From: Haliclona indistincta
Lineage: Eukaryota; Porifera; Demospongiae; Haplosclerida; Chalinidae
Direction: 5' to 3'
Assembly (NCBI GenBank): GCA_964017065.1
Contig: OZ024783.1
Location: 480,745-544,744 of the forward strand
Length of the DNA: 64,000 nucleotides
The translations under genes were made by a program, and so were the position numbers. The notes under the pieces were generated by a model. That model searched no databases. It was not told the origin of the DNA and saw nothing but the letters and a program-made list of their open reading frames with translations. Positions 55,569-64,000 of this stretch are shown one piece after another. Position 1 is the first letter of the stretch, and the number at the start of each line of letters is the position of its first letter.

Positions 55569-56161
55569 AAGTAAAGTAAAAAAGCTTTAATAAAAAAACT
55601 GGAAAGTGTAGGGATGACTCTTAAAAAAGGAAAGGAACAAGATGGGATGATGCTTGCAAAAGTAAAGGAACAAGATGGAATAATGCTAAGCTTGCAAATG
55701 TAAAAGTCTCAAGTATCCCTACATCAGCGGCTTGCTGCGACGCAACTGACAAATACGGAATCCTCTTCCTATACCTTTACAATCATCGATTACTTCATCG
55801 GACTGCGTCCTCCAAACACAGCTACCTGCAGCTTATTTACAACTGTCAACTACTTCATCGGACTGCGTCCTCCTAAACACAGATACCACTAGTTATTTAC
55901 AATCATCAATTACTTCATCGGACTGCGTCCTCCTAAACACATATACCTCTAGTTATTTACAACCGTCAATTACTCCATCGGACTGCGTCCTCCTTCAAGC
56001 CGCTGATGTAGGGATACTTGGGACTTTTACATTTGCAAGCTTAGCATTATTCCATCTTGTTCCTTTACTTTTGCAAGCATCATCCCATCTTGTTCCTTTC
56101 CTTTTTTAAGAGTCATCCCTACACTTTCCAGTTTTTTTATTAAAGCTTTTTTACTTTACTT
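55569..56161. repeat. 3' fold-back with inverted loop of 57-bp units
   Basis: Arms aagtaaagtaaaaaagcttt … gtgtagggatgactc … and complement. The loop has four ttcatcggactgcgtcctcc units, i.e. the complement of the loop units at 15440-15650. Confidence 0.9.
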
Positions 56162-57423
56162 GTTCCTGTTACTTTTTTGATCACTATCAGTTTGAACTTA
56201 TTATCTATGTTAGATGTTATTTCATTTTGACAACTCTGTGAGCAGCAGTTACTAGTCTAACAGATGTGAACGTGCACAGCTAGGGTCTGGAGAGTAAGGA
56301 GTATAGTTTAAAATAATGTTTAATGAGTAAGGAGTGTAGTTTAAAATAATGTTTAATAATTATTACCAATCATTCATTAAAAGGTTTAAAATAGTAAAGA
56401 GGTTAAGGACGCAGACAGCAAAATATCAAGTCCAGGTATGATTTGACAACATGATACTTGTTAGTACAGTAATGGATGAAGGAAGAGACTAACACTGGCA
56501 ACTCATGATGCTGCAAGCCTAATAGTACGAGCGAGCACGCCTAGTAGAACCTTGTTGATGTCAATATCACACTCACAGAGGCTTCTAGTCCTTTACAACT
56601 TATCTGCGTGGTGTAGGAACCTTACTGTGCGTAGAATCTTGCTACCGGTAACTCAGTAGAATACTTGTTCACGTCTGGGTATGTCAGTTTTAACCCGCCA
56701 TCTGAAGCTTTAACGAACAGATCAGTGTTACTTAGGGTATAGCACTGCTCTAGACAAATTTCATACCTCTGGCTAGCGCGCTGAAGCGTCCAGAGCAGAG
56801 ACAAAACGCAGTATATCGATCGAGATAGCTGCAAAACTGATGTGGGCGGAGTTAATGATACGGGCATCAAGAGGGTTAAATATTTAATGGCGTCTTCAGT
56901 CCAAAACGGCCCAAAAACCATGTTTTTCAAGGATTACTCGCTTTTGGTAGTGTTTGATGCTTATCTAAGAAGCAAGTGCACTACCCCAGTTATACACACA
57001 TGCGATGGTGCAGGTTTGGTAGTGATTCGTTCACTCAGGACAGCGCTAGGCTTACTGAAAGAAGAAAGAAAGAAAGAAAGAAGAAAGAAAGAAGAAAGAA
57101 GATGAACAATTCGCGTGGGCGGCGATTTTAGTTTACCACTTTAGAAACGTCTGCCAGCTTCGCCAAAGGTATTTTCATGCTCAGAACAATCGTCTGATCA
57201 ATCCTAGATGTCTGGAATCTCGAGAAACGCTAAAACAGCGAAGATCTGCAACTGCTCTCTGAGGGTCGCTATCTTGATTTTCGTCGTCGAGCAAGCAGTC
57301 CAGGCGACTTTCATGAACTTCCTACAAGCGCTTGCACTTGAGATTCCCTCAGAGATAGTTAAAATGCAGTAGAAATGTATAACAGCAGAGAAAATTGCAA
57401 AAACTCATTTTCACACATGAGTA

Positions 57424-57434
57424 GCCGCCATCTT
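57424..57434 (-). promoter_or_regulatory. YY1-like motif near the element's 5' end
   Basis: Minus strand aagatggcggc adjacent to the hairpin and ATGTAGGGATG box. Confidence 0.5.
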
Positions 57435-57479
57435 AGTTCGAGGTCATCCCTACATATCATTGCCGATCGGCAATGATAA

Positions 57480-60146
57480 TAACACAACAAAATTGTGATC
57501 CTACTGTTTTAGAAAATGATGGGATGACTCCATTGCACTATGCTAGCGTCTTTGGTCATACTTCTATTGTACAGTGGTTATTACAGGATGGAAGAGTTGA
57601 TCCATTTAGTGTAGACAAGTTTGGTCGTACTCCTGTTAATTGTGCTGAAAAGAGCGATAATAGTTTTGAGCTGCTGAAACTATTTAAACCACTTCTTGAT
57701 TCTCATAAAACTCATCCAATTCATTTTTTAACTAAAGCTGTTCTCACTGGAAACAGTGGAGCTGGTAAGAGCTCTCTTGCTCAATGCATTATGAAGAAGG
57801 ATACTTTAATTGATCTGTTTTGGCAGAGGCCCTGTGATGTAGAGCAGCTTACTGCTGGAATAATATCTCATCGAATTAATAACAAGAAAGTAGAAAACAT
57901 GATTTTGTTTGACATAGCTGGTCACTCTGAGTACTATTTTAGTCGGTCAACAATTTTGGTACAAAATTCCTCAGCCATTTTCATTAATGTGGTGGACCTT
58001 AGCAAGAGTGATGTAGAGATTACACATGCTGTTCACTACTGGCTCAACTTTATAGAAGATTGCACTTGTAAGAGTCACGAGAAATCTTTTCTGATATTGG
58101 TTGGTAGCCATGCCGACAAGATTAGTAAGGCACAACAAAGACACTTAGAAGTACAAGTGATTGGACTTGTTAAAAAGAGAGTAAAGACCGTAGAGTATGT
58201 TGGATTTGTTAGTATGGATTGTCGCTATAGTAACAGTGAATCTTCCAAACTTTTAATATCTTTAGTATCAGAATGTCATCATTCCATATTGTCTCGAGCT
58301 CCATCAATTAGTATGTACTGCCACTTGCTATATGCATTTCTAAAAAACAAGATTGCCTGCCAGCTACAAGTTGCCATATCTTCTCTTTCTGCTGAGGACT
58401 CACCGATTCCTTTAGAGGTACCACTCCTTGATGAGCTATTGGAGTCATTGAGCAGTAAAGGTGCTGTTATGTATTTCAGGAACAAGCAATGTTTAGAGAA
58501 GAGCTGGATATTAGTAAAGACTGAGATCATTCTAAAAGATGTTAATGGAGTGCTGTTTGCTCCAGAGCATTTCAAGGAACACTGTCACATAGCCAGCAAT
58601 ACTGGTGTGATTCGTGTCTCTTCATTACGACAGCTCTTCCCCATGTATGATCCTGAGATGCTGGTGGAACTATTGGTCAGTCTTGAGTTCTGTCTTCCTG
58701 TCAACTTGCCTGGCATTGATACCAATCTTCAGGCTACTTCTTCCAATGAAGATGAAACAGATCAACAACTTTTCTTTCCTGCACTGTCAAATACTGTACG
58801 ACCACAATCTTTCGTTATAGAAATTCAGAAATTATCAACTCAACAGTTGGTATCAGGATGGTGTCTAGGCTATAAGGATCACAAGTACCAGTATTTCACA
58901 CCTCGATTTCTTTATACTCTAATCTTTCGCTTATCAAACAAATTTCCCTCATTTTGTGAGAACTTGTCAATAACTCATTCTCTCCATGGACTAGAGAGAA
59001 AGTGTACTGTGTGGATAAATGGAATATCATGGAACAATGAAGATGGTATCAGGACAGTAGTGGAGGTTATCCAGCAAAATCGTTGGGTGGTAGTGACCAT
59101 GTACCACAACAAGGACATCACCAGACCAGTGGAGTACAGCAAGCATCGCAGTGCTGTGATCAGACTGGTTCTAGAGCTACAGAAGGAACTGGCTCCTAAT
59201 CTTGACACATTTGAGGGTATCATCTCTCCCTCTCTACTTCAACAATGGCCATTAGAACATCTTCCTGTGTCAGACCTGTTTGCTATCAAGGATGTAGCCA
59301 AGTCTGTTCTTCTTCATAAACCAGTCATCCTCAGCTGTAAGGATGGCAGCAATCAGCTCTCAACTGAAACTGCCCTTCTCTTTGAGCCATATCATCTCTT
59401 GAGCTCCTCCTCTGTGTGTGAGCTGATGGAGAGTGACCAGCCAGTCTCCTCTGCCCTCCTCAATGAGGTGAGGGAGTGCTGTCAGCAGCCTCAACTGGAG
59501 TCACAGAGCCACTTGAGCTTGAGAGAACATCTGGACAGTATGAGTATATTCACAGGTAGAAATCCTCTGGTGAGTAGATCACTCTACACATGATATAGTG
59601 ATGTGCCACTGATTGTATGATCTATTGTTACAGGAAGTGGCTGAACTAGACTCAGATACTGTCAAGAAAGTTGGATATGTTCTTAAAGGTATGCGTAATC
59701 AATTATGATAGGGCTAGTCGATGTAAAATTTAATTCAGTCTCGTCTAATTCAGTTGTTAGTCAGACTCCTCCCAGTACTCACTCTGATCCACCAGTACCC
59801 AGTGTAGACATGTCCAATATACCTGATGATGGTACACTAGGTGAGTCAAGATCAAAATGCATAAATTTTGAGTTTTCCATTAATTTGTATCATTGTAGAT
59901 GTCCGGTCTCATCTTGCTGTGCTGCTTGTAGTCCTGAGAAGCACTGTGTGTCAATGGTTTGAGCTAGGACTACAGCTTGGACTGGATTACTTTAAACTGA
60001 AGGAAATTAAGAAGAATAACAGTGAAGTGCAAGAGTGCATGATAGAGATGCTGGCAGAATGGCTGAAGGGTCAGGGAGGAGAGTGTACTAAACACAATCT
60101 CAGAACAGCATTGTTGAACATTGGCTGCAATATTATACGAGATTAG
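57480..60146 (+). CDS. ANK-Roc-COR-Death protein, copy 3, 3' part
   Basis: Exon 1 continues 57480-59569: last ankyrin repeat, P-loop GNSGAGKSS, DIAGH, VGSHADK, COR-like region. Then 59634-59688, 59739-59840 and a last exon 59899-60146 (TAG) with the Death domain (CQWFELGLQLGLDYF … MLAEWLKGQGG). All phases match copy 1. The copy ends directly after the Death domain without the extra mini-exon of copies 1 and 2. The P-loop and COR parts are uninterrupted, so only the insertion at 55569-57479 disables it. Confidence 0.83.
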
Positions 60147-60680
60147 ACTTAAAGTGCAGAGAATCTCAGTTCTGATGAGGACATCTGACTGTTGTCCCTT
60201 GCTCTTTCTCAAGTTTTTCTCTCCACTGCTCTCTTCAAGTCAGCCAAAAGCTGTATTACAGTGCTCTAACTGCACTAACAGATTAATCTAATGTTTGACA
60301 CATTGTTCTCTCACTAGCTTTATCATTCTCTGATAGCATCAACTCAACCACTAGCTGATCAAGTCACTGAGCTCACTATCTTCTCTCATCATCTCTCTTC
60401 TAAATGAAATGGGACTATCCTCTTAGTTACATGTATCATACATACCACAACCAACCAATCACTTCATTATTCAATGTATCACATCTCAATAGACATAATA
60501 AGATACTGATGAAAATCCATTGGTTAAACCTATTTGATTTTATGCACTCATAGTAAGATTGGGATTAGATTCAATGTGCATGGTACACTACCTCTCTTCT
60601 TCCTTACTCTTTATACCTTCTCCCTCTTTCACTTGCATGAGAACCCTATTTTCTTTCATCTCCTGGGCCTTCTTCTCTTC

Positions 60681-60758
<78 letters not shown>

Positions 60759-61446
60759 GCACACTTGTTGTCAGCTGTGGATGCTCACTGTTCTATCCTG
60801 TTCTATGAAAATTCCATTGGTTTTAAACTTATTTGATTTTCTGCACACGTGCTCTTGAATAGTAAGAGTGTGTCGGTAGGAGGCGTATTTGTAGAATGCA
60901 GCTCAACAAGATTGGTATATTAGTGTATGATACACTCTCTTCTTTCTTACTCTTTATACCTTCTCCCTCTCTCACATGAAAACCCTCTTTCATCCATCTC
61001 CTGGGCCATCTCTTTTCTTCCGCCTCCTCTCAGTCTCCTTCTCCCCCTCTCTCTCTCTCACTTGTTGTCAGCTGTGGATCTCACTGTTCTATCCTGTACT
61101 AGGTGATATCCATTGCTAACTACTGAGAGGTGTGAGAGAACTGATTACAGAGGAGTCTTGAAGAGAACATATTTTACTGAATTGTAGGGTTAAGAATTCT
61201 CACCTAATTTTGGCTAATAAGCTTTGTAAATAAATGTATGTTGCAACTTACAAACATGTAGTGCATTTCATGGAAGCAATGATATATGTTTTACAACAAA
61301 TCAAATATAATTATACTTGATTTCTACGTATCTATGCAGTGCTTTTACATTTCTGTATACGACTGGTAAGAACTAGTGTACGTGTGAAAGTTCAAAGCTA
61401 TGTTCTATAAAGGAATACAGTTGTATATCTACTATAGATAGTATCA
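60147..61446. other. 3' flank of copy 3; CT microsatellite; no other gene
   Basis: 60150-60560 repeats 33430-33840. A (CT)n run spans about 60685-60757. The sequence after it is a diverged duplicate of itself (agctgtggat…ctcactgttctatcctg occurs twice). Confidence 0.7.
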
Positions 61447-62443
61447 TCAGGTCTGGTTGTTTAAACCAATGGAGTATTCAAGAACATTGTCTATGGTCTT
61501 TTGTGGAATTTCCTGATTTTTCATCTCCTCAGCAACACATCTAATAGTGTCAACAATGGTCTTAGCTTCCTTCTCACTTATCGTGAGAGGTGGTTCAATG
61601 CGGACAACTTCTTGACTGACACCAAAGTACCCAACATAGACTCCTTTCTCCACACACCGAGTTGCAAAGACTACTCCAGAAATATTCCCGTAAAAATTTG
61701 TTGTTGTGTTGATTTCCACACCAATCATTAACCCTTTGCCTCGCACCTCTACAATGACATCCGAAAACTCTCTTTGTAGTGCATCGAGCTCAGTAATCAA
61801 TTCTCTGCCGATTATTTCAGCCCGGGCAATCAGGCCATGTGATTCAATATGATGGATCACAGATGTGGCTGCAAGAGCACCGCCTGAGTGACCAGTGAAA
61901 GAGAACACTTGCTGTCCTGGATTTAAAGCATCTAAGACATCCTCACGTCCAATTGCAGCTGATACTGGTGCAAACCCTCCTGCGAGGCATTTACCAGACA
62001 CTAATATATCAGGATTGACACCTTCATGCTCGCAGGCCCACCACTTGCCAGTGCGACCCGTACCACTCTGTATTTCATCTGCAACAAGCAATCCATTGTA
62101 TTGTTTCAACAGCAGCTGCAGTTGTTTGAAAAAGCCGGCAGCAGGTAAAAACACCCCAGCATCTCCTTGATAAATCTCAGCAACCACTCCACCATATCTG
62201 CCAGATTCAAGGTGTTCCTTTATATCCAAGCACATTGACAGATGCTCCAGCCAGACAGTCAAGATAGATATTATCATCGAGATCCATCATGTACGGACCA
62301 GAACCTTTCTTGAGCCCAATGCCATACAAACCAACGTAATTAGTGCGACCAATAGCATTGTCTAGTCGCTTTAGCAGAGCTTGAGAGTTGGGACCAGGAG
62401 GAAAGACTGCTACTGAAACATCACAAAAACTGTCAGCCTCCAT
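61447..62443 (-). pseudogene. Class-III (PLP) aminotransferase, internally deleted
   Basis: From ATG at 62443: KRLDNAIGRTNYVGLYGIGL … YLDCLAGASVNVLGY, the N-terminal region of fold-I class-III aminotransferases. The frame then shifts at about 62225 directly into the middle of the protein (YGGVVAEIYQGDAGVFLP, LLVADEIQSGTGRTG, PDILVSGKCLAGGFAPVSA with the PLP lysine, then the C-terminal domain) and ends at 61447. About 100-150 residues with the cofactor-phosphate region are missing compared with the usual 400-450, and the two parts are out of frame. The long uninterrupted frame without introns is unusual here: retrocopy or horizontally acquired gene. Substrate cannot be told. Confidence 0.75.
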
Positions 62444-63351
62444 GATAGCCGCTTTAGTTGTAACTTGAACTTAGGCTGCGGCGTTATAGCAACTATATAC
62501 GAATGCTACACGCTAGTACTGGCTAGGAGCTCGTTATCATCGCTTTGTATCGGATACTGAACTCTAGATAAGACCACTCTACAGTCCACAGTTCAGAGTC
62601 CTCTTTACCTTATGGTAAAGGAATGATGAATGCGTTATGATGACCAGCTATGACGCGCTAAACGCACATTCATAGATCGGATACTATTGCAAATTAAAAA
62701 CCAGTAAGTTGATAGGAATCATGTTTTTTTGTGTGCTAAGAACTGCGAGGATACAATAGCAAAGTATTCTAACACGAGGTATGCACCACTAATAACAAAA
62801 ATTACACTAAAATAACAACTCTTGATAATAAGCACAGTAACTTAAAGTACGAAAAGGAAATTAGGTACATTTAGGTTTGGTACAGTTGATAAAGATACAA
62901 CATCATAATTTAAACTTTAGTTGTAGAGTGAAAGAAGCGGAGAATTGATTAGTTTTAGACGGATAGCTGGTGATACTCAGGGAATGGAGGGATCTAATTG
63001 TACAATTATGGGCTAGAATTGAAACGTATGGGAACATCAGGGAAGTCCACAAGGCAATGAACAATTTTGTAAAAAGTACAAATTTTTAAGTGGGCCCTTC
63101 TATCGAGATTGTAATTTTGTTTGAGAAAGAAGTAGGTCGTAAGATGCACCCTGTTTTTGAATGTAGAAAGAAATCTAAGAGAAAGAAAGAAGTGTTGACC
63201 TCATCATATTATGAGGAGCAGGCTTGAGAGAGACAAAGCAGTGCCTTAAACAAGAAAGGTAGAGCGACAGGAAGTAGAACACCATGATCATGTGCACCAC
63301 ACCCACTGGTGAGGTTAGCACTTGCTTGGCTTCTTTGAATCATCATAATCT
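62444..63351. other. No gene seen
   Basis: AT-rich sequence without a supportable exon. Confidence 0.5.
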
Positions 63352-63535
63352 CGATCTTCATTACGACAGCTCTTGATCTTGAGAAGCTGTTGGTCAGTCT
63401 TGAGTTCTGTCTTCTATACAAATCTTCAAGCTAGCTAGCTAGCCATTGTTTCTAACTTCATTCCTACGCTCTCAGGAAGAATCAGGATGGTGTCTTGGCT
63501 GTAAGGAACATGAGTACCAGTATCTCATAGCTTGC
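63352..63535 (+). pseudogene. Decayed fragment of the ANK-Roc-COR gene
   Basis: Two blocks match the COR-coding part of the three copies: cttcattacgacagctctt … ttggtcagtcttgagttctg (63356-63412) and tcaggatggtgtcttggctg … gagtaccagtatctcatag (63482-63530). The intervening sequence is deleted or unrelated; no frame remains. Confidence 0.8.
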
Positions 63536-63639
63536 TCAACTTGCTTCATTTTACTGAACATTGTCATGTTATTTTAAATTTCCCGCCCGTAGATGGTGTG
63601 GGTGTGTCACTCAAGGGCGTGGTCTAGTGACTAAGTGTC

Positions 63640-63968
63640 ATGTCTTCAGCGCTACTCAAGGGCAGTGGGCCATGGGAGCACTAACTTCGCGGGCATGTGG
63701 CCGCGAATGCAGCCCGTGGTGCTCAGACTACTCAAACAGGACGTGATCAATGGCAGGATCTGTTCTGGTAAGCCCTTACTCACCCGATTACACTCTCACT
63801 CCATCTCCCACTCCATGTTCTCCTTCCCTCCTCCTCTCTCTCCCTCTCCACTCTCTCTCTCTCTCTAGGGACGTCCATACAGTATGTAGCTGGGACGAGA
63901 AGGCCGCTCACAAGATACAGAGAGCTCTCGAGGAGGAGATTCTGAAGTTCACTGAGGATGTGCAAACA
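63640..63968 (+). CDS. CUL5: Cullin-5-like gene, first exons (runs off the right edge)
   Basis: Exon 63869-63968 (ctctctctag|…|gtgagt) encodes DVHTVCSWDEKAAHKIQRAL then EEEILKFTEDVQT, matching the cullin-5 N-terminal helix region. The preceding exon (63640-63767, donor gtaagc) contains in pieces MSSALLKGSG, MWPRMQPVVLRLLKQ and DQWQDLF, which align in order to the cullin-5 start. The first and last pieces share one frame, the middle is in another, so two compensating indels separate them. Cullin-5 is the scaffold of ECS-type ubiquitin ligases. Assembly indels or a pseudogene copy are both possible. Confidence 0.6.
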
Positions 63969-64000
63969 GTGAGTGTGATCTAGTAGCCACACCCTCTGAC

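Larger units (their letters stand above)
55569..57479 (-). mobile_element. Non-autonomous Helitron-like element, copy 2 (1,911 bp)
   Basis: Inserted between A and T of copy 3 (cttA|…|Taacac); deletion restores the reading frame exactly. Minus-strand 5' end TTATCATTGCCGATCGGCAA, then ATGTAGGGATG and aagatggcggc (57424-57434). The 3' fold-back (55569-56161) ends TTTACTTTACTT. Same family as 15214-17289, but the fold-back loop is in the opposite orientation. Confidence 0.78.

Noticed and set aside
55563..55575. Splicing out of the Helitron-like insertion in copy 3 as an intron
   Set aside because: A donor-like GTAAAG sits just inside 55569, but no AG acceptor lies at the other end near 57479.

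Overview
The window looks like a gene-poor, repeat-dense stretch of an early-branching animal genome, most likely a demosponge of the Amphimedon type (inference). The evidence is spliceosomal GT-AG introns that are often only 45-70 nt, a cullin-5-like gene, an Ig/FN3 receptor, tandem DAPK-like ANK-Roc-COR-Death genes, a tRNA-derived SINE, and several eukaryotic transposon classes (BEL/Pao, Ginger, Helitron, Penelope, MITEs). Nothing bacterial, viral-particle-like or CRISPR-like was found.

Layout. 1-942 is the N-terminus of a BEL/Pao-like Gag on the minus strand. 1655-6500 holds degenerate repeats, a SINE and tandem repeats. 6535-20884 (minus) is one very long split gene that reads as a Ginger1-type transposase: YPYY and zinc-finger exons, DDE integrase, GPY/F module, a run of about 19 phase-1 mini-exons (about 17 near-identical copies of 75 nt encoding a Thr/Ser-rich linker), then a C-terminal Ulp1/C48 peptidase with His, Asp and Cys in place. 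Its YPYY exon is cut by an 8.7-kb composite element (12098-20813) that has matching terminal repeats and an 8-bp target duplication. That element is filled with a 60-bp minisatellite and nested insertions.

21164-27694 (plus) is a seven-exon type I membrane receptor with signal peptide, Ig-like domain, FN3 domain, transmembrane helix and a cytoplasmic tail with YQDP motifs. 28275-60146 (plus) is a tandem cluster of ANK-Roc-COR-Death genes: one 3' remnant and three copies, each damaged differently. Copy 1 has a 5-nt deletion, copy 2 an 11.4-kb insertion, copy 3 a 1.9-kb insertion. A 27-bp minisatellite has expanded in the 5'-UTR intron of copies 2 and 3 but is a single unit in copy 1.

The insertions in copies 2 and 3, one nested inside the first, and one inside the 60-bp array share one architecture: a 5' hairpin, then ATGTAGGGATG, then a YY1-like AARATGGCGGC motif, and a 3' end made of a large fold-back. 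All four lie exactly between A and T. The largest carries a Helitron Rep/PIF1 helicase with a C-terminal OTU domain, itself split by a 1,199-bp palindrome at a duplicated TA. 61447-62443 (minus) is a class-III aminotransferase with an internal deletion. 63352-63535 is a decayed fragment of the ANK-Roc family. 63640-63968 holds the first exons of a cullin-5-like gene that runs off the window.
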